DNA of 64,000 nt from JBCDKH01 sp964388485 (GTDB lineage Bacteria > Planctomycetota > Phycisphaerae > Tepidisphaerales > Tepidisphaeraceae), in NCBI GenBank assembly GCA_964388485.1, contig CAYMAS010000018.1:1-64000 (forward strand). The letters run 5' to 3'. The translations under genes were made by a program, and so were the position numbers. Below are positions 33,568-40,935 of the stretch, one piece after another. Every line of letters starts with the position of its first letter. Positions within the stretch are counted from its first letter, which is position 1. The notes beneath the pieces were generated by a model. It ran no database searches, was not told the DNA's origin, and worked only from the letters and a program-made list of their open reading frames with translations.

Positions 33568-34044
33568 TCAGACGGCTGCCGCAACATCGACGGGCTTTAG
33601 CACCTGCCAGCGGTCGCGGAGCGTCTGGACCAGCTGTCGGTTGACCTCTGCGTCTTGCGGCGTCAAGAGCGACAGACTGATCTTGCCGGTGAAGGCGGTC
33701 TTGTCATCTACAGTGCCGGTCACTTTGTAGGTGTCGCCGGTAGCTTCGGCTGTGACGACGAGCGTCTTGCCGGGCGCGACGAAGTGTCCGTACCGCACAT
33801 TTCTCGCAGATTTGAGCATCGCGACGGTCGGCCCGTCGTAGGCGTCGTCGCCCGTGAAGCCGTGGCGGAGGTACGCCGCCCACGCCGACGCCTGTGTGGC
33901 GGCTTCGAGCATCAAGACGCCCGGCAGGACCGGAAACGACGGGAAGTGATCCTGCAGATACTCTTCGGCCAGCGAGACGTTCTTCGCTGCGACGACACGA
34001 TCGGCCGAGGCTTCGAGGAGCTTGTCGATGAGCTGAAACCGCAT
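33568..34044 (-). CDS. 3-hydroxyacyl-ACP dehydratase (FabZ/FabA-like), complete active site
   Basis: The 158-aa hotdog enzyme has LQDHFPSFPVLPGVLMLEAATQ-type FabZ motifs, with catalytic His33 in DHFP and Glu47 in MLEAATQ. It should dehydrate 3-hydroxyacyl-ACP to enoyl-ACP. It is the first gene of a minus-strand set with ACP next. Another hotdog gene at 31267-31755 lacks the His. It diverges from rplU, so the shared 69-bp spacer probably holds both promoters. Confidence 0.9.
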   Translation of the reverse strand: MRFQLIDKLLEASADRVVAAKNVSLAEEYLQDHFPSFPVLPGVLMLEAATQASAWAAYLRHGFTGDDAYDGPTVAMLKSARNVRYGHFVAPGKTLVVTAEATGDTYKVTGTVDDKTAFTGKISLSLLTPQDAEVNRQLVQTLRDRWQVLKPVDVAAAV

Positions 34045-34061
34045 GAGGCGAAGACCCTAGC

Positions 34062-34090
34062 TTGACTCTGCCGCTCGCGCTCCAATCATC
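34062..34090 (+). promoter_or_regulatory. Possible sigma-70 promoter for rplU
   Basis: TTGACT (34062-34067) and ATCATC (34085-34090) are 17 bp apart, ending 23 bp upstream of the rplU ATG. The -35 box is good and the -10 box is weak. Confidence 0.3.
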
Positions 34091-34113
34091 GCGGCCAAGC
34101 ACTTTGCACGATC

Positions 34114-34446
34114 ATGTACGCTGTCATTGAAGATTCCGGAACTCAGTTCAAGGTCGCCCAGGGCGACGTCCTTCGCATCGATCGCGTGCTGCCGGGTGAG
34201 GAAGATGATACGAACCTGCCCGAAACCGTGACGTTCGACCGCGTGCTCTTCGTCGGCAACGAGGGCGGCGATGCGAAGATCGGATCGCCGCTGGTTGCCG
34301 GTGCGACCGTGACGGCGGACGTGATGGGTCCGGTGAAGGATAAGAAGCTCCGCGTCGTTAAGGTCAAGCGTCGCAAGGGCGTACACGTCGAAAACGGTCA
34401 CCGGCAGAAGTATCTGCAGGTCAAGATCACGGGCATCAACGCCTAG
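34114..34446 (+). CDS. rplU: 50S ribosomal protein L21
   Basis: The 110-aa protein matches L21 throughout: MYAVIEDSGTQFKVAQGD at the start, VTFDRVLFVGNEGG in the middle, and VVKVKRRKGVHVENGHRQKY with the conserved basic RNA-binding end, then LQVKITGI. L21 binds 23S rRNA in the large subunit. The usual partner rpmA (L27) is not next to it; an M20 peptidase gene starts 9 bp after its stop. The gene diverges from the FabZ-like gene. Confidence 0.95.
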   Translation: MYAVIEDSGTQFKVAQGDVLRIDRVLPGEEDDTNLPETVTFDRVLFVGNEGGDAKIGSPLVAGATVTADVMGPVKDKKLRVVKVKRRKGVHVENGHRQKYLQVKITGINA

Positions 34447-34455
34447 AACCGCGGC

Positions 34456-35652
34456 GTGGATGCCGCGACTCGACAAGCCCTCGACGCCGTCGCCTCCCGC
34501 GACGGCGTGATGCGTTTGACGCTCAAGACCTGGAGCGAGACCAACAGCGGCAGCACGAATCTACCCGGCGTTCGGCGGCAGCGGCAGCTGCTGCAGGACG
34601 TGCTTTCGCCAATGGCGGATCGGACCGACGTCATCAAGCTGCCGCCGCGGGAGGTCGTTGATGACCGCGGTGACGTCCAGCAGCACGAAGTCGCCGAGGC
34701 CGTCGTATTTCGCAAGCGGCCAGACACCCCGCGAAAGGTACTGCTCAACGGTCACCTCGATACCGTCTTTGCTGCGGACTCGCCGTTCCAGAAGGTGACG
34801 GAGCAGGACCACCGGTGGATCGGGCCGGGCGTTGCGGATCTCAAAGGTGGCCTGGTCGTGCTGAGCGAAGCCGTGTGTGCGTTCGAAGAGCATCCGCTGG
34901 CGACCTCACTCGGCTGGACCATCGTGCTGAACCCGGACGAAGAGCTCGGCTCGCCCGCCAGCACGTCGCTGCTGCAGGCGGAGGCGAAGGGCCACGTGGC
35001 CGGGCTGGTCTTTGAGCCGGCACTGGAGGATGGTCAGCTCGCCGGTGCTCGGGGTGGCAACGGCAACTTTGATCTCGTGATCCGTGGCAGATCCGCTCAT
35101 GTTGGCCGCGAGTTCGCCCAAGGCCGCAGTGCGATACATGTCGCAGGCGAGGTGGTGGCGTTGCTGGCGAACCTGAATCAGGCGCAGGGCGTGACGGTCA
35201 ACGTCGGCAGGATCGACGGCGGCGGGCCGGTGAACCAGGTGGCGGACCTGGCTATCATTCGCTTCAACGTTCGCGTCGCCGATGCGGGCAAACAGGAAGC
35301 CATTGGCAACGATCTAAGGCGGCTGACGATGGTGCTGGGGCGACGAGACGGCATCACCGCGACGCTTCACGGCGACTTCCTCAGTCCGCCCAAGCCGCTG
35401 GAGGGGGCGACGCTGGAGCTCTTTCATCGCGTCCGCACCTGCGGCAAGCAGCTCGAACTGGACCTGTCCTGGAAGAACACCGGCGGCGTCTGCGACGGCA
35501 ACAAGCTCCAGGCGTTTGGGCTGCCGACCATCGATACCCTCGGCGTCCGCGGTGGCGGATTGCACACGGATGAGGAATTCGTCATTGTTGATTCGCTCGT
35601 CGAGCGATCACAATTGGCGTTGCTGGTGCTGTTGTCACTCGCGAGCGAATGA
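34456..35652 (+). CDS. M20-family metallopeptidase
   Basis: The 398-aa zinc peptidase is of the carboxypeptidase G2/ArgE/DapE group. The di-zinc ligands are visible: His and Asp in LLNGHLDTVF, Asp in GPGVADLKGG, Glu in NPDEELGS (with the catalytic Glu), Glu in VFEPAL, and His in GGLHTDEEF. The dimerisation domain lies between (about 180-300). The start is a GTG at 34456, 9 bp after rplU, with little room for a ribosome-binding site, so coupling to rplU is possible. The substrate (dipeptide, acylated amino acid or folyl-glutamate) is unknown. Confidence 0.9.
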   Translation: MDAATRQALDAVASRDGVMRLTLKTWSETNSGSTNLPGVRRQRQLLQDVLSPMADRTDVIKLPPREVVDDRGDVQQHEVAEAVVFRKRPDTPRKVLLNGHLDTVFAADSPFQKVTEQDHRWIGPGVADLKGGLVVLSEAVCAFEEHPLATSLGWTIVLNPDEELGSPASTSLLQAEAKGHVAGLVFEPALEDGQLAGARGGNGNFDLVIRGRSAHVGREFAQGRSAIHVAGEVVALLANLNQAQGVTVNVGRIDGGGPVNQVADLAIIRFNVRVADAGKQEAIGNDLRRLTMVLGRRDGITATLHGDFLSPPKPLEGATLELFHRVRTCGKQLELDLSWKNTGGVCDGNKLQAFGLPTIDTLGVRGGGLHTDEEFVIVDSLVERSQLALLVLLSLASE

Positions 35653-35701
35653 CGATCCTGCATCGCAGCAACGACGAAGCGATGCTGCTAATCTGCTTGC
35701 G

Positions 35702-36562
35702 ATGCGTCTTGCGGCTTGCCTTCTTTGCCTGATTCCCAGTCTCGCCGCCGCGCAGGAGGCGGAGGGGCCGTTGAGCGAGGTGCCGGAAACCGTCTATGGC
35801 ACGCCGCCGATCCTCACGCCCGGCAGTGGCCAAAACGATGGTGGCATTAACCTCAACGCCAGCGTCCGCTACGCCACCGACTACATGTTCCGCGGTTTCG
35901 AGCCCGTCGAAGCCGATTCGAGCGAGGACTCGATCAACTTCGGCATCGACACGACGCTCACCTTCGACCTAGGCCGCCTGCCCGATCCGTTCGTCCGCGT
36001 CATCACCAACACCGCCGAAGGCGACAGCGTCAGCAAGTTCCAGGTCATTCGGCCCATCGTCGGCTTCCAGTGGGACACCGATGCGTTCGGGCTGACGCTC
36101 GGTCACCAGAGCTTCACGTACCCCGACCGAGACGTCCTCGACACGGCAGAAATCTTCATCGACCTCGCCATCAACGACGACGCGCTCTTCGGCGGCGAAG
36201 GCGTGAACTTCGGGCCCTATCTCTTCGTCGCCTACGACTACGACGCCTTCGAAGGCACCTATGCGGAAGCCGGTTTTCGTCGGTTCGAGCCAATCGACGA
36301 GTCGGCACTGGGCCTTGGCTACAATGTCCACCTCGCCTATATCGAAAGCCTCGGCGGCCTCTTCGGCGGCAGCGGGCGGGGATTTCAGCACTATCAGATC
36401 GGGGTCCTCGCCGGCTACGACCTCAACACGCTGCTGAACATCAGCCGTCGCTACGGCATCTGGTCGCTTCAAGGCTCGTTCAACTATACGGACGGCTTGG
36501 AAGATGACCTCGCCGCGGAGACGCAGCTGTGGGGCACGTTCGGCGTGAGCTTGCGGTATTGA
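35702..36562 (+). CDS. Outer-membrane beta-barrel-like secreted protein
   Basis: The protein is about 286 aa from ATG 35702 (MRLAACLLCLIPSLAAAQ), with a signal peptide cut near AAAQ. The rest alternates aromatic and polar residues in beta-strand fashion (NASVRYATDYMFRGFEP, FGLTLGHQSFTYPDRD, GPYLFVAYDYDAFEGTYAEAG). The final residues WGTFGVSLRY end in an aromatic residue, as outer-membrane barrels do. TDYMFRG is like the TorF/Gcw_chp family start. It is probably an outer-membrane porin or channel of unknown cargo. Confidence 0.78.
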   Translation: MRLAACLLCLIPSLAAAQEAEGPLSEVPETVYGTPPILTPGSGQNDGGINLNASVRYATDYMFRGFEPVEADSSEDSINFGIDTTLTFDLGRLPDPFVRVITNTAEGDSVSKFQVIRPIVGFQWDTDAFGLTLGHQSFTYPDRDVLDTAEIFIDLAINDDALFGGEGVNFGPYLFVAYDYDAFEGTYAEAGFRRFEPIDESALGLGYNVHLAYIESLGGLFGGSGRGFQHYQIGVLAGYDLNTLLNISRRYGIWSLQGSFNYTDGLEDDLAAETQLWGTFGVSLRY

Positions 36563-36587
36563 TCTGGAGGACCGGCAATACCGGGTC

Positions 36588-37223
36588 CTACTTCTTCGCC
36601 TCGTAAAGCTCACGGAGGTTGAGGAAGTCGATCATGTGGTCGTCGTACGTCTGCCGGGCCCGCGGGTCGCTCATCGGCAGGCGCAGCTCGTTGATGACCT
36701 TCGTCCCCATGCCGATCCACTCGCGCCAGCTCTCGGCGGAGACGTTGTCGTAGATGACCTCGCCGAGCGGGCCCTTCATCGGCTGACGCGGCAGACGGGA
36801 GCCGGGCTCGCCGGTGCGGCTGTCGAGCACCTGACCCTCGCCAACCTCTACTTTGCGAATCTCGCCAACGTCCGGCACCTCTTCGCCCATGTCTCGCAGC
36901 TGCACCTCCATGGCCTCACGAGGCATCCGATCGCCACGTTCGGCCGCGACGATGACGCCACGCTTGAGGATCGTTGCTGCATCGCTGCTGCGATCCATGG
37001 CCAACAACGCCTTGCCGAGCAGCTCGTAGGCCTTGGAGAACTTTTCGTTAATCTCCAGCACCCTGCGGAACGATTCGGCGGCGTCCATCGGGCGGCCGGC
37101 TGAGAGCAACTCTCTGCCGAGTGACAGGTGCCCCAACTCGTTGTCCGGATCGTCAGCCGCCATCTTGCGGAACTGCTCGATGCGTTCCTGCTGGGCGGAG
37201 TCGGCGGTGGTCGTGTCGCTCAT
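36588..37223 (-). CDS. TPR-YggX fusion, predicted Fe(II) trafficking protein
   Basis: The protein is about 211 aa from MSDTTTADSA (37223). Residues about 20-95 form two to three TPR units (LGHLSLGRELLSAGRPMDAA, KAYELLGKALLAMDRSSDA). The C-terminal 70 residues match YggX: GEVIYDNVSAESWREW, INELRLPMSDPRARQTYDDH and MIDFLN. Stand-alone YggX (about 90 aa) helps protect Fe-S clusters from oxidation. Here its N-terminal Cys region (FCTRL in E. coli) is not obvious, so iron binding by that Cys may be lost. It sits 22 bp from folE on the same strand. Confidence 0.85.
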   Translation of the reverse strand: MSDTTTADSAQQERIEQFRKMAADDPDNELGHLSLGRELLSAGRPMDAAESFRRVLEINEKFSKAYELLGKALLAMDRSSDAATILKRGVIVAAERGDRMPREAMEVQLRDMGEEVPDVGEIRKVEVGEGQVLDSRTGEPGSRLPRQPMKGPLGEVIYDNVSAESWREWIGMGTKVINELRLPMSDPRARQTYDDHMIDFLNLRELYEAKK

Positions 37224-37245
37224 GGCAGAGTGTAAGGCCGGCACT

Positions 37246-37884
37246 TCAGCCGCCGCAGCCGCCGCCGATGTTCGAATTGCCGCTGGGGCCGATGAGACTC
37301 ATGATCTCCGCCCGCGTGCGGGCGTCAGTCCGACACAAACCCCGTAGACAACTGGTCATCATCGTCGCCCCCGTCTTCTTCACGCCGCGGATCGTCATGC
37401 ACGAATGCACCGCCTCGACCACCACGGCGGCCCCCTTAGGTTCGAGCTTCTGCATGAGCGCGTCGCACACCTGTACCGTTAGCTGCTCCTGAATCTGCGG
37501 CCGCCTTGCGTATCCCTCGACGAGCCGGGCCAGCTTCGAAAGACCCACAACCTTACCCTTTGGCAAGTAGGCGACGTGGGCTCTGCCGGTGAAGGGGAGC
37601 AGGTGGTGCTCGCACATGCTGGCGAACGGAATGTCACGCAGGAGGACCATTTCGTCGTACTCGGCGGTAAAGACCGTCTCGAGATGAACACTCGGATCTT
37701 CCCGAAGGCCTGCGAAAAGTTCGGCGAATGACTTGGCGACGCGGCGGGGGGTCTCGACGAGTCCTTCCCGGTCCGGATCTTCCCCCACAGCGATCAAGAT
37801 CTCGCGGACGGCCCGCTTGACCCGGTCATGATCGACGTCCTGCGGCAAGAGCGGCTCGGCATCAACGGGGTCAGGATTGGACAT
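37246..37884 (-). CDS. folE: GTP cyclohydrolase I
   Basis: The 212-aa enzyme makes dihydroneopterin triphosphate from GTP, the first step of folate/pterin synthesis. Zinc ligands are Cys91 and His94 (SMCEHHLLPFTG) and Cys162 (VHSCMTIRG). GLSKLARLVEGYARRPQIQE is typical (about 114-133). Start MSNPDPVDAE at 37884 is chosen because the open frame beyond has no FolE similarity. A Gly/Cys-rich tail (NIGGGCGG) ends the protein. The TPR-YggX gene follows after 22 bp on the same strand. Confidence 0.95.
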   Translation of the reverse strand: MSNPDPVDAEPLLPQDVDHDRVKRAVREILIAVGEDPDREGLVETPRRVAKSFAELFAGLREDPSVHLETVFTAEYDEMVLLRDIPFASMCEHHLLPFTGRAHVAYLPKGKVVGLSKLARLVEGYARRPQIQEQLTVQVCDALMQKLEPKGAAVVVEAVHSCMTIRGVKKTGATMMTSCLRGLCRTDARTRAEIMSLIGPSGNSNIGGGCGG

Positions 37885-38071
37885 GGGGGAGAGAGCGTAA
37901 GGCCGCTTGCCTGATCTGCGAACTGGCAAAGCCTTGTCGAAGACGTTGAAAGCTGCGGGAATGTCGCTGGCACATTCTTCGCAGTGGGACCGGGGTCGGC
38001 AGCCCGCGATGACGCGGAGTCTGGATCGACAACCCGCAGCCGTTTGATCGGCCACCCGAACTGCTAGAAGT

Positions 38072-38665
38072 ATGAAGCACCACACCAAGAAGTTCACGCT
38101 CGGCCTCGCCGCCGTTGCCACCGCCGCTGTCGCCTTCGCCGCCGGCGATGCCCTCGCCGACTACGGCAATAAGGACAAGAAGGATAATTTGAGCTACGGC
38201 GAGAAGTCCGAGAAGAAGGACATCGTCGCCACCGCCAAGGCCGCCGGCCAATTCAACACGCTGGCGACGGCTCTCACCGAGGCCAACCTCGTCGAGACGC
38301 TCCAGGGTGACGGCCCCTTCACCGTCTTTGCTCCCACCGACAAGGCCTTCGAAGCCCTGCCGAGCGGTCAGCTCGAGACGCTGCTGCAGCCGGAGAACAA
38401 CGAATTGCTCCGCGGCATCCTGCTCTACCACGTCGCCAGCGGCGAGAAGATGGCCAGCGATGTCGTCGGCATGAACGAAATCGAGACCGTTCAGGGCGAG
38501 TCGCTCCGCATCACGCAACGCGACGGCAAGGTCTACCTCAACGACAACATCGAGATCATCAAGACCGACATCAAGGCCAGCAACGGCGTCATTCACGTCA
38601 TCGACACCGTCGCCGTTCCGACCGGTGGTCAGGACGACGAGATGGAAGACGACATGAGCATGTAG
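38072..38665 (+). CDS. Secreted fasciclin (FAS1) domain protein
   Basis: The 197-aa protein has a signal peptide (KKFTLGLAAVATAAVAFAAG, cut near ALAD) and one FAS1 domain (about 48-187). Typical FAS1 blocks are seen: FNTLATALTEANLVETLQGD, FTVFAPTDKAFEALP, LLYHVASGEK and IHVIDTVAVP. FAS1 proteins mediate adhesion or polymer binding outside the cell. The tail is very acidic and Met-rich (DDEMEDDMSM). The last 18 bases are tandemly duplicated (38648-38665 and 38666-38683), creating a second stop. A strong terminator follows. Confidence 0.9.
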   Translation: MKHHTKKFTLGLAAVATAAVAFAAGDALADYGNKDKKDNLSYGEKSEKKDIVATAKAAGQFNTLATALTEANLVETLQGDGPFTVFAPTDKAFEALPSGQLETLLQPENNELLRGILLYHVASGEKMASDVVGMNEIETVQGESLRITQRDGKVYLNDNIEIIKTDIKASNGVIHVIDTVAVPTGGQDDEMEDDMSM

Positions 38666-38727
38666 GACGACATGAGCATGTGAGGCGACTCGATCGAGCT
38701 CCCGAAGCTCGAAACAGCCTGAAGTGA

Positions 38728-38753
38728 CTGCCCGCGGCATCTGCCGCGGGCAG
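38728..38753 (+). terminator. Intrinsic terminator after the fasciclin gene
   Basis: CTGCCCGCGGC-ATCT-GCCGCGGGCAG is a perfect 11-bp stem with a 4-nt loop, followed by TTCTCGTT. It lies 62 bp after the fasciclin stop and just before the convergent ASCH-like gene end, so it may serve both strands. Confidence 0.75.
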
Positions 38754-38771
38754 TTCTCGTTCGTCAAGATG

Positions 38772-39389
38772 TCACCGTTCGTCGGAGAACTTGACGTCGA
38801 AACGGATCGCCCAGATCCAAGGGTCGTGCTTCGCTGCAAACTCGCTGCGACCGTAGAACTGGTCCCACAACCGCTCGAACCACAGTCGCGGTGCCGCATC
38901 GAACAGCCCCGGCGGCATCCCTTCGGCCCGAATGTCGTCTTCGCTCATCTCGCTGAGCCGCTCGGGCCAGACATCGAGCACGAGCAGTGTCATCCGTGAC
39001 GCGTCTCTCGGCAGCGAACGACCGGGTCGCCAGGTCGTTTGGCGGGCCGCGGCAGGACCGACGTCTGCTTCGTATCGACGCTTGGCCCCATCAAGCTGCC
39101 ACGGCTCGCGGACCCAGAGCGGGTCGCCTACGGAAGCCAACTTGCACTCGATGACGGTGCCGGAGGCCGTCGCTGGCCACCGTCGGCCGGCTTGCTCGGT
39201 TTCACCCGCAGGCATCGGCCTGATCGGGCGACGCGTTTGCGTCTTCTGACCCGCGAGGAGCGCCCGGGCCATCGCTCCGTTGAACGCGATCGGCCGCTCC
39301 GTCGGCGTCACGCCTTCTGCGGTGGCCGGCGAAGCGAAAGCCTGCCGCACCCGCTCGCGCGCCGCTTCTGTTCCCGACGAGGTTGTCAC
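38772..39389 (-). CDS. ASCH/phage-morphogenetic-like domain protein
   Basis: The protein is about 205 aa from a GTG at 39389 that overlaps the thioesterase stop by 4 bp (GTGA). Residues about 32-60 read PIAFNGAMARALLAGQKTQT-RR, followed by VGDPLWVREPW, a pattern of ASCH-like proteins found in phages and scattered bacterial genes, thought to bind nucleic acid. MTLLVLDVWPERLSEMSEDD and the Trp-rich end (WFERLWDQFYG, DPWIWAIRFDV) fit the same group. Its cellular role is unknown. The coupling to a thioesterase gene is odd. Confidence 0.78.
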   Translation of the reverse strand: MTTSSGTEAARERVRQAFASPATAEGVTPTERPIAFNGAMARALLAGQKTQTRRPIRPMPAGETEQAGRRWPATASGTVIECKLASVGDPLWVREPWQLDGAKRRYEADVGPAAARQTTWRPGRSLPRDASRMTLLVLDVWPERLSEMSEDDIRAEGMPPGLFDAAPRLWFERLWDQFYGRSEFAAKHDPWIWAIRFDVKFSDER

Positions 39390-39889
39390 GACGTCTGCTC
39401 CTGGATCACGAACGTGCCGTCGTGCGCTGCCGCCAGTTTGCCGCGACATGTCAGCTCGGACCGGATCGGCAGCCGGCATCGGTGCTTCGTTCGAAGCTTC
39501 TGCGCGACTTCCTCGATCGACAGCGTGGCCGGCCACTCCGCAGTCGCGTCGAAGGCGTCCGCGATGGGCCGGATGAACCGCAGATGGCTTTCCGCGATCA
39601 CGAGACTCGGCCGCTCCACCGGCAGCATCGGCAGTCGCAGCCACAGGAGGCCCCACGCTGCCAGCATGCCCGCTGACGCAATGCTGCCGCCAAAGGCCGT
39701 ATGTTCGTGGTTGAGGTTCGCCGCCAACGGCAACCGCAGCTGGACCCGCTGCAAGGAGGCCTCGATCACTTCGACACCCAAGGCAGCCGTCAGCGGCAGG
39801 GCGGCCCGGAGCGTGTCCGCCAGTCGATCTCGCTGCGAAGGCTCCGTCACCGCCCGCAGTCTACGAGGAAGCCGAGGCCGTGCGACCAT
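39386..39889 (-). CDS. Thioesterase-like hotdog protein
   Basis: The protein is up to 167 aa (a GTG at 39850 would give 154). The central part NLNHEHTAFGGSIASAGMLAAWGLLW is the signature of the YiiD C-terminal putative thioesterase group, and VIAESHLRFIRPI and GKLAAAHDGTFVIQEQ give the last hotdog strands. The likely role is hydrolysis of an acyl-CoA or acyl-ACP, substrate unknown. Its stop overlaps the start of the ASCH-like gene. Confidence 0.8.
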   Translation of the reverse strand: MVARPRLPRRLRAVTEPSQRDRLADTLRAALPLTAALGVEVIEASLQRVQLRLPLAANLNHEHTAFGGSIASAGMLAAWGLLWLRLPMLPVERPSLVIAESHLRFIRPIADAFDATAEWPATLSIEEVAQKLRTKHRCRLPIRSELTCRGKLAAAHDGTFVIQEQTS

Positions 39890-39974
39890 CCTCGTGTGCC
39901 CCCGAACCGGAAGGAATCCTCTGAACGTGCAACTTCAGTGACTTAGATGCATACAACTCCTACAGGAATTAGCC

Positions 39975-40826
39975 ATGAAGACTCCTTTGATCCTTTTCGC
40001 CGTTGCCGCCGTGTCATTGATCGGCCTTGTTGCCGCAGATCGCGCCGCTCCACGGGATTCGGCCGCTCCGTCGCTTCAGCCGGACGGCGAATGGGCCGAC
40101 GTCTCGCTTTGGAGCGATGGTCTGGTCGAGAAGGCGACATACGCCGCCAGTCGGGTGATCTACGGCAAGGATCGCGAGTACGAGGCGGTCTTCCTGACTA
40201 ACCAGGAGACGCACGAGCTCGATACGCTGACGAAATCCTCCGGCAGCGGCGTGGCGGTGTGGAAGCACAACCAGATCGAGGTAATTCCGACACCGAACTA
40301 CGACTACAAGTTCGTTACGACGTCGCACCTGACGGCGGACGATCTCCTTCTGACTCGACTGGATGCCACGTCGCAGGAATGGTGCGGCACCAGCTTCCAC
40401 CAGTTCCTGCTCCAGCCGGACGACTCGCTGAGCTTCTTCGGCTTCAGCTACATGCCTGGGACCGGTCGGCAAAAGGCGACAGTTTCCGTCTCGGAAGATC
40501 GGCCGGTCCTGCCGTTCAATGCTTTGCCGGTAGCGTTGCGTGGCTTTAACTTCGAGGCGGACCAGCCTCTGGAGTTTCGACTCATTCTCGACCAGCGGAG
40601 CAACCGCCCGACGCAGCCGCAGCCGGTGGATGCGGTACTGACGCCCGCGGGCGAGACCGACGACGGCTACCTGCTCGACTTGGCCGACGCGGACGGCAAA
40701 GTCATCGGTCGGTTCGAGTTTGCCAAAGATGTCGGCCAGATCATGCTTCGCTATGAGGGTCGCGACGGGCAGACGTACGACCTGCGGGACGTCGAGCGTG
40801 TCGACTACTGGACGATCAAGGAGTGA
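39975..40826 (+). CDS. Exported protein of unknown function
   Basis: The 283-aa protein has a signal peptide (KTPLILFAVAAVSLIGLVAA). The mature part reads WSDGLVEKATYAASRVIYGK and YEAVFLTNQETHELDTLTK, followed by WCGTSFHQF and a beta-rich C-terminus (QIMLRYEGRDGQTYDLRDVE). I recognise this as a planctomycete-type conserved exported protein but know of no function. No catalytic motif is evident. A GGAATTAG purine-rich stretch lies just upstream of the ATG. The gene is monocistronic by spacing. Confidence 0.78.
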   Translation: MKTPLILFAVAAVSLIGLVAADRAAPRDSAAPSLQPDGEWADVSLWSDGLVEKATYAASRVIYGKDREYEAVFLTNQETHELDTLTKSSGSGVAVWKHNQIEVIPTPNYDYKFVTTSHLTADDLLLTRLDATSQEWCGTSFHQFLLQPDDSLSFFGFSYMPGTGRQKATVSVSEDRPVLPFNALPVALRGFNFEADQPLEFRLILDQRSNRPTQPQPVDAVLTPAGETDDGYLLDLADADGKVIGRFEFAKDVGQIMLRYEGRDGQTYDLRDVERVDYWTIKE

Positions 40827-40935
40827 GCCGGAGCGGTTCCAGTGCTACTCGTCATCGCGGCGGTTTTGCAGATCCGTCATCCCAATCAACGGGAGCGCCA
40901 CCTGATTCACGGGAATTGGTCGCGGTTCGACGCCG

